NCBI GenBank assembly: GCA_035048485.1
Contig: CM068587.1
Span: forward strand, 25,872,534-25,936,533
Length of the DNA stretch: 64,000 nucleotides
Reading direction: 5' to 3'
Source: Pteria penguin
Lineage: Eukaryota > Mollusca > Bivalvia > Pterioida > Pteriidae
This document shows, one piece after another, positions 35,993 to 46,118 of this stretch; within the stretch, counting starts at the first letter, position 1; every line of letters begins with the position of its first letter. The notes beneath the pieces were generated by a model. That model saw only the letters and a program-made list of their open reading frames with translations. It was not told where the DNA came from and did no database searches. The position numbers and the translations under genes were made by a program.

Positions 35993-36136
35993 ATTCAGAG
36001 ATGAATGCCACGTGCAACGGGGCCTCGGTTTTTACTGTCTCATCCGAAAACACAGGACACCGGCATGACCAGAGCGGGATTCGAACCCCGGCCTCCCCAT
36101 CAGGAGTCCAGCGCGATACCACTAGGCCACGCCGAC
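35993..36136 (-). mobile_element. tRNA-derived SINE, family S1
   Basis: On the minus strand a tRNA-like head begins near 36136 with a GTGGCCTAGTGG-type A box and a B box GGTTCGAATCC, followed by CCGGTGTCCTGTG and a CCGAGGCCCCGT tail also seen at 51680-51720. It sits directly after the PLE-E end. Confidence 0.75.
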
Positions 36137-36289
36137 TTATCAATTATATGATCAAAGTAAGTTAATATTAGATTTATATGTATAACTCAGTAATAAATTA
36201 GATTTTGTATATTAATTATATGATTGTATGATCAAATCATAAAGTAAGTATATTAATCAAGAGGGTTATATCTTCTACAAAGTTTACTG

Positions 36290-36480
36290 CGCCGGTGTAT
36301 TATAAAGTGACCCTCTTTGAAAACTGGCCGTTTAAGGGTCGATTTTTAACGTTGAAAATTGACTCATTCCGTAATTTAGTGACCCCACCCATGCGTAAAA
36401 ATGTGACCCTCGCGTGAAAATGTGACCCTCGTTGAAAATTGACTCGCAATGGTGGGTCATATTTTAACGTTGAAAAATTA
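36290..36480. repeat. Repetitive GTGACCC-rich segment
   Basis: It starts at CCGGTGTATTATAAAGTG and contains several repeats of GTTGAAAATTGACTC and GTGACCC(T). It resembles 40900-41142 in style, with short GACC and TTCAACG modules. Confidence 0.5.
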
Positions 36481-36639
36481 CCCTTGTATATAATGCTTCC
36501 TTATACTATTGAAATGCAATCCATACTGTGTACTTCCTGTTTGCAAACAGGTCAGTAAGAGAATGGTCGAAATTTTACGTTGGATCTCATTAGACGTATT
36601 GTTTACGAGAACTAATGCTTCGAAGAGATCACATTTCAA

Positions 36640-37680
36640 CATTAATCCATGTCTCCATATGAAAAAAGCTTCGAACTTCTGTTTAAAATATAGTGTGACT
36701 ATTCGATCATACAATAGTAAGTAAAATAGACATTAAAACTAGTTATTAGAGGCAGGGTCAAATTTCAACATTAAAAAACGACCCCATATCGAGAAAATCT
36801 CAGTACATATACTACAGCACAAACTATATTTAGATAAGTGCACTTACATTATGTTTTTGTCGAATAGAGAATGATAGTTGCGGAGACAATGCATTGACAT
36901 AGCCAAGAAAGGGGGGGGGGGTTTTCAGATTTCAACATTGATTAATGACTCCATATGAAAAAATATTGAATTCCGGTTTATAAAACAGCGTGATTTTTCG
37001 ATTATTCGATAGTATTTAAATAAACTAAAAACCGGGTACCAGAGGTAGGGTCAAATTTCAACGTTAAAAACGATCCCATGACAAGGAAATTTCTGTACAT
37101 GTATTACAATACCTGCATTTAGCTAAGTACACTATGTTTTTATTGAATAAAGCGTGATAGTCTGTGGAGACATTGCAAAGAAATCGGGGGGGGGGGGGGG
37201 TGTCATATTTCAACATTAAATAAATAAAAAAGCTTCGAATTCCGGTTTATGATATAGTGTGACTGTTCGATTATTCGACATTATGTCAAACGTAACATTA
37301 AAACTTTTCATTAGAGGTAGGGTCTAATTTCAACTTTAAGAACGATCCCATGTCGAGAAAATCTCCTTATTACAATACAAGTAATTAGCTAAGTAAACTG
37401 CCTGTTTTTGTTGAATAAAGAGGGATGTTTTGCGGAGACAATGCAAGAGCAGTAGCTGGGAAGAGAGTGTTATTATTTCAGCATTAATTAATGACTCCCT
37501 ATGGAAAAAAGATTTAACTCCGGTTTATAACATAGTGTGGCTCTTCGATTATTCGATAGTAAGTAAAATGAACTTGAAAACTGGTGATAAGAGGTAGGGT
37601 CAAATTTCAACGACCCAGGTCGAAAAAATCTCCCTTTTACGATACATGTACTTTTCTAGGTACATTTCCAGTGGGGTAAT
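36640..37680. repeat. Tandem array of about 270-300 bp units, about four copies
   Basis: Landmarks recur in order: TTCCGGTTTAT (near 36671 in divergent form, then 36972, 37240 and 37517), ATTATTCGATAGTA, GGTAGGGTCAAATTTCAAC, and GTTTTT(A/G)TTGAATAAAG followed by GGAGACAATGCA and a G run. Units are divergent, so the array is old. Confidence 0.8.
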
Positions 37681-38147
37681 ATTTTAAAGGATCACTTTAA
37701 TATCCTATAAAATGTTTTTGCTCAGGATATATCTGGAACAATCAAAGAATGTAGATTGATTATACGGTAGTAGATTCGTCCCTTATATTTTGTTTCGTCA
37801 TTTATGACACTTGATACAATTATGAACATTTTACATGGTAAATATGCTGTGTTTTTATACCCGTATAAAAAAGTTTTTAATAAATTCTATGGAAAAAAGT
37901 CCAATAATTGATGAGATCAAACAGTCTAAGGAATTGTTAGAAAATTCGGACTCTGACTACGTTTTGTCTTCCAATCAAATTGATAATCTGTTGTCCTCAA
38001 TCCCACTCAATAATTGTATAATATTCACAAGAAAATCAAATATTGACCGAAGAGATGCAAAGATCAATACATTTTTTTATGTTTTGTTTTGTTTGTTTGT
38101 TTTGTTTGTTTGGTTTTTGTTTTTGGTCAATATCTCGAGTATAGAGC

Positions 38148-38262
38148 CCGTGTGCCCAAGTGGTTAAGGGACTCTTCTTAGGGTCGAGAGGTCTTGGGTT
38201 CGATTCCCGCCCTGGTATAACCGGTTTTCTGTCTTTCGGAAGAAACTCCGAAAATCAATGCC
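38148..38262 (+). mobile_element. tRNA-derived SINE, family S1 (head-containing fragment)
   Basis: A tRNA-Leu/Ser-like head has A box TGCCCAAGTGGTTAAGG and B box GGGTTCGATTCCC, followed by a CCGGTTTTCTGTCTTTCGGA tail also present in the 51592-51817 copy. It is a SINE and not a tRNA gene because the tail is shared and the cloverleaf is imperfect. Confidence 0.7.
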
Positions 38263-40729
38263 CCTAGAGCATACATTTCATTTTTCACTTTCTAACGTAA
38301 TATTTTTGTATTTGTATTTCATTAACATTTTTCATTCTCTTCATTCACAGATTATCAAATATCATAAAAAAGAGAAAACATAAGACATCAGTCTACATGC
38401 AACGGTGCCATGATTTCTCTTTTCGGTAGGAGTAAATTGTCAATGTTGATCTGTTATTTTAGAAATCCCAGTAAAGTAAAGTAAAGTTCGAATCGAGCAT
38501 CTTTAATTGCCTGTAAAGGTATGTTCAAACTCGACGCAAATCAAACTTATTTTGTAGTTATAACCAAATTTATATTTACTGGATTGGTACTTATTTTCTT
38601 GGGATTCATATTAAGCGGAGTTAGCGCTGTTGTTTGTGTTTTAATTAATTAATTATTTTACATGTCGGCACTTTATTTTCCTCTGATTAGCATCGGAACT
38701 TGTTGGAAATACTGGTTCAAGCGGCTGCATTCTGACTGTTGTTTCTTACCTTAGGAGAAAGAGGAACGAGACGATACATAAAGGAAGGGGGGGGGGTTAT
38801 TTTTTTTTTAAAGGCACTCTTTTCTGTAACGCAGTGGCCAATCAGGAAAATAATCAGTTCTTCAAAACTTTACATCATCAAATTTCTCAAAAGATTTAAA
38901 TCTTTATCTGGGAATCATCTAATTTACAGTTTTAACAATATACCATGACAATGGCTGGCATGGCCGATTGACAGGCAGCGAGTTCTATTAACTTAGTTAC
39001 GAAGAATTGACACTCTTTTATATCGCACTAAATGAAAAAGATAAAGTCCCTTATCAATAACATCGCTTCACGCGCTGTGTATTAAATACTCTTAAAAATA
39101 TACTTGTTTGTATTTATGGTTATCAGTCTGATGCATTACACAGAAATTTTGACACGTGCATTGGACCAACCAAAGTCAATGACGGATCTTTTATCTGCCA
39201 ACGTCTACTATGACACGAGTCGATTGTTTAACTGTCTCGTATTAAATATATGTACTTACTGTGACTCGAAGCGGAGGCCTCTCGCCTTAGATCAGCAATT
39301 TACTGACTGAGCTATGCCTCTGTAGGAATGAATTTTGACACCATTATATTTAGACCCATCGGGTCTAAAGTCAACAGATCGGATTGTGATCAAGGTTCCA
39401 CAGATTTTTTTTATTTTGAATTGTAACCCTAGAGACGGGGTTCATTGTATCACGAATCTACCCATGGATAAAACGTTGACCCGCTATTGAACTTTGACCT
39501 CAACTCCACAGTTTCGGCTTATTGTGTGGACAAAGCTACCAATCTATCCGTTTCCTCCTTAAAATGTAAAACACGAATGAAATTCCTACCATGTCACTGT
39601 TAATCGCAAAAGAGTTTCCAAGACGAGGAGTCCTTGCAGAAGAACATTACATGTCCTTACGAGTCAATTTTTGTGACATAATTCACAAAAGGACATTACA
39701 AAGTAGATGGGAATTTGCACAAAGTAGCCAAAAAATCGGTCCAAATATTTTAACCTACTCTGTGACTATGAAGACTTGGATGTCAAATTGCTGCAAGAGG
39801 TGTAGAGAATGTAATTTGATGTTTTTAGGTTTCGTGAACACTGGTATAGATTGATATATACCAAAACCATTGGTTCATTTGGTTGTTTTTTGTTAAAGAA
39901 ACTGAAGTGGTTTCAATTCAAATTGTGTTTCTGTTATAATTGCTAGGTATTTACATGTAGGACAAGTATGTCATCAAACATGTTTTAAGACTTCAAGAAT
40001 TAAAAGTACATGCGTGAACCAAGATAATGCGAACATTGTAATAGGATGCATGGAAGAAAAATTATGTTAAAAATTTCATTATGCAACAACCGTTTCCACT
40101 GTACATGTGTAACTGTTTTATAAATAAAGATAAAAACTTCCTACTGTTGATTGTAGCATTATTTTTATATATTGACTGGCATCGGGATAATGGAATTGAG
40201 TGCAATTTTTTGGGGATTAGAGTTTAGAATTTGAGAGTAAATATGTGCTATATGGCATAAGTTGTGCTGTGGATATGGTGTATATTTCCATGTAATATTT
40301 AAACTATACAGTTGTATATACCCTTTTCACACGAGCTTATGTACAGAGAAAATGTGCACTCGGGTGATTTTTGTAATGTGAACTCATTTACACATGCGCA
40401 AAAGAAATTTACGTATCTGCAAGCTAACACCCTGGTGCAAATTTACATCTACATTTTATTACCATGCATGTTTAAATATACAAATAACTGTTCATTGTAC
40501 CGCTAGTGTGAATTGCGTCTTGCAAACACACAGCAAATTTTTCTGCGTACGTAAATGTTTTTCTCTCTTATGTCATGTAAAATCGGCGTGGAGTTAAAGT
40601 AGCTAATTGGTGACGGTTTTGACACTTTTGTGCGCATCCCGGAAGCTCACAATATTTAGGCATGCAACTAAGCGAGAAAGCCAAGATGGCGGATAATGAT
40701 TAGTCACTTCATCATCAAATTTGATGACA
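38263..40729. other. Interval with one decayed SINE
   Basis: A decayed S1-type SINE is recognisable on the minus strand at about 39100-39325 (GTCTGATGCATTACACAGAA, GGATCTTTTATC, tRNA-like 3' part near 39285-39325). No gene is supported elsewhere. Confidence 0.45.
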
Positions 40730-41142
40730 TATTAAATATTTGAGTTTCTGTTAATTAGTACATGCATTAATTCAATCATTGCGTGCAACATCACGGAATC
40801 GATCTGAAATCGTATTTTTGTGCACAATAATTGGATCAGCGCGCGCAATAATTGAATTAGTGTGCGCAAGTACTGAATTACTTGGCTTAAAAAGCGGGCA
40901 ATTTAAGAGCTCTACCAGGTCATTATTCAATGTTAAATTATGACCGGGGTCATATTTCAATGTGGATTTATTGTGACCTGTCTGCGGATTTTATATCTGT
41001 GGAATTTTTACTAAAATTGGTGTCAAAATTCAACGGCCATAGCGGGTAATAATTCAACGAAAAATCCATTGAATATGGACCTGGAGTCAAAATTCAATAG
41101 GGGGGATCCAAATTCTATCTTACACCGGCTCCTTAAGCTAAT
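40730..41142. repeat. Repeat with GCGCGCAATAATTG and TTCAACG modules
   Basis: About three 27-bp units based on GTGCGCAATAATTGAATTA lie at 40832-40885, then GTCAAAATTCAAC modules, ending at TTACACCGG (41133-41142). That ending is the reverse of the CCGGTGTA that opens the block at 36296. Confidence 0.5.
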
Positions 41143-41574
41143 ACATTCCTTACATTTAAACCCAATTCGAGTAATAGCATTAAAGCAATAATTTTACACA
41201 CTAAGAGTCACAGATTTTACATTTGCTTTTCAAATGCAGTCTACGTTCATATCCATGGAATGGTATCATTTAATGAATGAAATATAGTATACCGATCTGG
41301 TTTCAAAGCTTTATGTAATGGCTTATCATCAACTTCAATCCGTTCCTACCTAGTTTGTTTTATAAACAGAAGTTCATTACCTAAAATCTACACCAATTGC
41401 CTTCCTTGAGACATGTGTGTATTGTGATGATGTTGACCGAAGGGGAAAGGCCGTTGTTGAAGGATTTGTAGCACACACCCTAAGGTGTCAGACCAAGTTT
41501 CAATATATATGGGAAAGTGCACAGCATTGAAGAGTATTGAAATTGTGAAACATTTGAGAGCTTAGAGACCATTA

Positions 41575-41834
41575 ACGTATATCAATGTCCAGTACACTTG
41601 ACGTTTTTGACCCCAAAATCGATAGGGATCACCTTCGTCCAATGAGGATCCATATGCATGATATGGTGAATTTAAGTGAAAAATGTTACACGCAAGAGGC
41701 CGGAAATGATGTCGCTTAATCAATGACTAGTACACTTGACCTTTGACTTCATCTTCGGGAAATGAGGAGTCAATATGTCTATGATAGTGATTTAAGGTGA
41801 AAGGGGAAACCCATGAAAGCCCGGAAATTATTGA
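41575..41834 (+). repeat. Divergent minisatellite of about 140 bp units, left part
   Basis: Units start with ATATCAATGTCCAGTACACT and contain GACCCCAAAATCGATAGG. The array continues at 42612-42985, so the retrozyme lies inside it. Confidence 0.8.
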
Positions 41835-42181
41835 TCACCACCGAAGACATAACTTGTCGAAATGCGCATATGGTACACAAAATTAACAGGTATATATGTT
41901 CTATATTTATTATAACCACTAGGCCTGTGTCACTGCTGGTGGACTGATAGGTCCCGAGAACATTATAAGTCTAGTTTGCAGTGCTTTTGTACTGACATGA
42001 AATATATACTTCAAATTTTCTGTCATGAAATTAAGTAAATCACTCTAAAACTAAGGAGTATCTCCCTCATGCATAGCTCTGTCCTAAGATAGATTTTTTA
42101 GTTCACTTTTCGGTAGTTTTGGCGTCAACACTGCTCTTCATATTTTTATATATTTTGAGAATTCCAATCATTCGGCCACGA

Positions 42182-42225
42182 GCACCACTGAAGAGACATA
42201 ACTTGTCGAAATGCTCATATGGTGC
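42182..42225 (+). ncRNA. Hammerhead ribozyme, type I, fully intact
   Basis: Helix I pairs GCACCA (42182-42187) with UGGUGC (42220-42225), six Watson-Crick pairs. Core CUGAAGA is at 42188-42194; helix II GACA/UGUC closes a UAACU loop (42195-42207); GAAA follows; helix III is two A-U/U-A pairs around GCUC; the triplet AUA precedes the predicted cut after 42219. Every invariant core position is present. Confidence 0.92.
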
Positions 42226-42530
42226 ACAAAATTAAAAGGTATATATGTTCTATATTTATTATAACCACTAGGCCGGTGTCACTACTGGTGGACTGATAGG
42301 TCCCGAGGGCATCATAAGTCTAGTTTTCAGTGCTTTTGTACTGACATGAAATGTATACGTCAAATTTTCAGTCATGAAATTAAGTAAATCACTCTAAAAC
42401 TAAGGAGTATCTCCCTCATGCATGGCTCTGTCCTAAGATATATCCTTTGGTTCACTTTTCGGTCGTTTTGGCTTCAAAACTGCTCTTCATATTTTTATAT
42501 ATTTTGAGAATTCCAATCATTCGGCCATGA

Positions 42531-42574
42531 GCACCACTGAAGGGACATGACTTGTCGAAAGGCGCATATGGTGC
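42531..42574 (+). ncRNA. Hammerhead ribozyme with A9G change
   Basis: Helix I and the cleavage site are as in the 42182 copy, but the core reads CUGAAGG and helix III is reduced to one pair. Predicted activity is low. The cut would fall after 42568. Confidence 0.8.
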
Positions 42575-42611
42575 ACAAAATTAAAAGGTATATATGTTCT
42601 ATACTTATTAT

Positions 42612-42985
42612 TACCTATATCAATGCCCAGTACACTTGACATTTGACCCCAAAATTAATAGGGATTCTCTTCATCCCATTGGAAGTCTGTTTGTGTGGTA
42701 TCTTGATTCTAATTGAAAAAGATAACGCTATAGACTCGGGAAACCATTTACTTATATCAATGTCCAGTACACTTACCCTGGACCCCAGAATCGATAGGGA
42801 TCATCCTCATCCCATTGGGAATCTGTACGTATGTATGTATGGGGTCTTGACTAGGTGAAAAGGATAACACTGTAGTTCCCGGAACCGATTTCCCTATATC
42901 AATGTCCAACTCTTGACTTTTGACCCCAAAGTCGATAAAAATCCCCATCCCATGGGAAGTCTGTATGTATGGTATCTTGAATTCA
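42612..42985 (+). repeat. Divergent minisatellite of about 140 bp units, right part
   Basis: Unit starts near 42614, 42751 and 42894 each read (C)TATATCAATG(T/C)CCA, and each unit contains a GACCCCA(A/G)A module and a CATCCCAT(T)GG(G) module. Confidence 0.8.
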
Positions 42986-43020
42986 CATGTACATCTGTCC
43001 TAATACATGTATAAAGCAGT

Positions 43021-43480
43021 ACACCATATGCGCATATCGACTACGCATGGCTCTTTAATAATGCTTAATGCCGAAAATGTGGAGATCAGAGGTGTATAGA
43101 ATAATTTAGGAACTTTTGTCAAAGTGAATTGGATTTTTAAGTCATTACAGAAATTCTGAAAATATAAGCTTCCCCCACGAAGCAGTGGTGTTGGCCCAGT
43201 GATACTAATAAAGATCAGAAGATATTTGAGCATTTCGACAACTTATGTCTCTTCAAGGCCAAAGTGGTGGAAATTCAAATTATAAACCTTTGAAAAACAC
43301 CTTAATCACCAAATTGACCTAAAAGTAAGAGCTAAAGTACCATTTAAAGTATAGAGCTATGCATGAGTGAGATACTCATTAATCTCAGAATAAATTAACT
43401 TTTATCACTATTTTTGTTACAGTCAATTGGAAGTATCTATTTCGGGTCTGTACAGAAGCACTGAAAATTGGGTATGTGGT
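43021..43480 (-). mobile_element. Second retrozyme copy, decayed, opposite strand
   Basis: The minus strand from 43480 shows monomer landmarks (AGTGCTTCTGTAC, then AGAGTATCTC-like sequence, then the GAATTT...GGCC segment), a hammerhead 5' half at 43228-43255 (UUGAAGAGACAUAAGUUGUC, with the first core base run altered), more monomer sequence (about 43063-43228), then a degenerate hammerhead at 43021-43062. It is therefore a shortened dimer. Confidence 0.7.
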
Positions 43481-43485
43481 ATTAT

Positions 43486-43678
43486 ATTGTTTTAAGGTTG
43501 GTTGATTGGTGTTTTACGTCGTTTTCAACAATTTTTCAGTTATATCGCGACATGGAAGCAGGAGGTAACCAACCTCTTAAACATAGTGGCGCAACCCGGG
43601 AATCGAACCCGGATCGTCGGCGCCGCAAGCCAAGCGCTTAACCACTACACCAAGCCTGCCCCTTATTGTTTTAAGGTT
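43486..43678 (-). mobile_element. tRNA-derived SINE, family S2, with target duplication
   Basis: The body is 43500-43664. The minus strand begins GGGGCAGGCTTGGTGTAGTG with a GTGGTTAAGCG A box and a GGGTTCGATTCCC B box. The 14-bp ATTGTTTTAAGGTT flanks both sides (43486-43499 and 43665-43678), a LINE-type target duplication. It sits between the decayed retrozyme and a PLE-B fragment. Confidence 0.85.
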
Positions 43679-44025
43679 TTATGGTCGATATAAGGATCTA
43701 GTGGAATTTCAGATTCCTTCTTCAAGAATGTTAACCGATATTTTGGGACCTTGAATGGGAAAATTTGACTGTGTTCTTGTCTCCTTCGTCTGTTCGTGCG
43801 TGTATATTTATGTTTTTACCTCCTCGACTTGAAAGCTTGTTGCAGGATTTTTGCGACGGGTGTTGCATCCAACTAGGGTACACTTACTCCTCCCGGGCAC
43901 ATGGGCTCACCTCGATTTTATTGGGGTTCGCATTTGTCTGAATATGACACTATACACGATATTGCCCTTTTATTCCATGGATTATGGGATATGGTTTACC
44001 CTTCGGTACGTCTTCGTTTTTACTT
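43679..44025 (+). mobile_element. 5'-truncated PLE-B fragment
   Basis: It starts in the C-terminal RT codons (TGGTCGATATAAGG, then the PSSRML region), followed by the stop, the 3' untranslated region with GGGTGTTGC at about 43858 and CACTTACTCCTCCCGGGCAC, and the terminus GGTTTACCCTTCGGTACGTC. It is collinear with 28318-28856 in reverse. Confidence 0.8.
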
Positions 44026-46118
44026 TCTTGATAAATATTCTTGTTCTAGTACCATGGTGCCAGCTTTTGGACTTCAATCCATCTCATTTCAATTACAGAT
44101 ACTTATCTAATCGTATAAAATGTTTTGATTGATATTTGCATATCAGTGTACCAGTAAGGCTGGTCTAACTACAGTGATAATGCATTCCTTCATTGGCATA
44201 TATATAATCGCTTTGTATGAAGGAATGTAATGAAAGAATGTTGCTTTTAACAATTTCTCATTTCCAAATTCCTGCATGCTACCATAATATTGACTTAACT
44301 GGAGATTTATCAAAAATAGATGTCCTATAAACCTAGCTATCACCACCACATCAATCTTGTTATCCTATTTTCATATGCATGACCTTACAATAATAAACTG
44401 TTTGTTATTCAGCTGTAAGAATATCTAAATGTAATAAAGCATTCAACAAGAGAGAAATTTTCCTTAAGTATGTTAAACTTTAAGATTCCCATGTCAGTTA
44501 CGTATCAGAATGGTTTCTATATAACCTATTGGACATCGCTGACGGGATTTTCTTGCCTTTCGTTTATAATCGATAGATTACATTACATATTCCTTTCTAA
44601 ATAGCAGATTATGGCAATTAGTTCGGGGGGAAGGGGGGGTGGCGTTTGAGTAGAAATAAGATCAACATAACATTTGTCTTATATTCATGAAACATGTTTT
44701 TTATTTCAAAGACATTAATCTAAAACATTTATTGACTTTAAACAAACCCAAACAGTCTTATTAGTTCATTAGACCGTGAATGTCCGCTGTGGTACATTGT
44801 TGTTAGTGCTATAGTCAATTTATACCAGTTGCTTTCTTACTTTGCATTAATTAGACATTATCTTTGTTAATGTACTATTTAAGCGTAACCAGTTTATTCA
44901 CGCATGCCAGGGCATTTATAAAATGTTTTCCAATTCATTTACTGTGACCGAGTAGTTGATTCATGCGAGTACGAAAGTGAGAACCCTGGTATTAAATAGC
45001 ACCTCGTTCGTGTAATTTATTGTAAAGAAAATAATCTTATCAAAGTTAGCCTGGCATTACTTTGATCTTTTTGTTTCTTCTATTCATCAACTGATATTAA
45101 TTAACATTTTCTTGTTCTCTTATCTAGTTATTCTGGTAAAGTGACCCTCTCATGGCATTGATTGATCTTTATCGCCAGATACTGATGAGGTTGCAAGGTT
45201 TATTTATAAGGCACCTGGTCACATTTCTCGTTTTTCAGAATTTAACCGATTGCTCTTTACTTTCTTTTATCTTTTATTCATACGACTTTGCAACATTTTG
45301 CCGTTCGGTATATTAACATTTCATGAAGAAAGTTTATTAAATGAAAAAAATATCAGCAGTAAACATTGAAACAAATCCACAGGAGAAATTACAATTCCTA
45401 TTTTCAATTGACATCCATTGAAAATAGATCCTTCGAATATTCTCATGTCAAACTATATAAAACTGTGTTCGAGGGAACTATCAATCTAACGAAGTTTACA
45501 TTTTGCAATTGATTGTCAGTTTGGTATATAAGCCTAATTAGGAACTGGTAATTTACATATTTTTTCCAATCTAATAATATAACTACGCATAAATATTGCA
45601 ATAACTTAACATATTTCGTGGAGCCCATGTTTGTTTTTGATTCCTATACTTTTCCTCACTGCCTTTGTCTTTTTTGTATTATGAATCAAATACTAAGTAA
45701 AGTAATTCAAGAGAAAGCTGAAGACATCTGACAAAGCTGTATGCCAAAAATCACCAAGGACATGCACACACGTTATGATTTAAGAAATTAAATATATATA
45801 TATATATTATTTAATGTATATACATTGAAATATATGTTACATGATATTTGCGAAGTTCATTATTGAACACAATATTAAAAAAAAAACATAGTCATACAAC
45901 AAGTACGAACCAGATATGAGGTACATTTGAGTAAACGTTTGGACTGATTTCTATAGAAAAAGAAAAGTGCGACGAAATATTACGATGACATTGTATCCAT
46001 CTGTAAATCTGGTAAAAAAATTACAATCAATTTATTTCATGTTAAGCCTTTTATATAATGTCATAGTTCATATTGATGCATTGACAATATTTGTAGTATT
46101 GGTAACCTAACTACTCCT
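44026..46118. other. AT-rich interval with two solo PLE ends
   Basis: A PLE-E end in plus orientation lies at about 44770-44845 (CCGTGAATGTCCGC and GGTACATTGTTGTTAGTGC). A PLE-A-type end in minus orientation lies at 45712-45775 (GACATCTGACAAAGCTGTAT). No gene is supported. Confidence 0.55.

Larger units (their letters stand above)
41835..42611 (+). mobile_element. Retrozyme: tandem 349-bp monomers bounded by hammerhead ribozymes
   Basis: Two complete monomers, measured from predicted cleavage site to cleavage site, are 41871-42219 and 42220-42568, both exactly 349 bp and roughly 93% alike by eye. A partial third monomer runs to about 42611. A hammerhead spans each boundary: the left one (about 41837-41876) has a U-to-C change and a two-base deletion in the core, the middle one is intact, and the right one has A9 changed to G. 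Tandem units with type I hammerheads and a very short helix III match metazoan retrozymes, small non-coding retroelements that yield circular RNAs. There is no coding capacity. Confidence 0.88.

Noticed and set aside
36060..36136. tRNA gene on the minus strand
   Set aside because: Head is attached to a tail shared with other copies (38148, 51592), so it is a SINE.
37835..38167. 110-codon plus-strand frame with a hydrophobic C-terminus
   Set aside because: The hydrophobic part comes from a GTTT-rich stretch and the frame runs into a SINE; no motif in the remainder.
39591..39854. 87-codon plus-strand frame
   Set aside because: No recognisable motif and no flanking support; left out as probable chance.
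43590..43664. tRNA gene on the minus strand
   Set aside because: Same body at 53177 with target duplications on both copies; it is a SINE.
45180..45230. ACTGATGAGG as a hammerhead core
   Set aside because: No GAAA partner and no NUH site with helix I pairing nearby.
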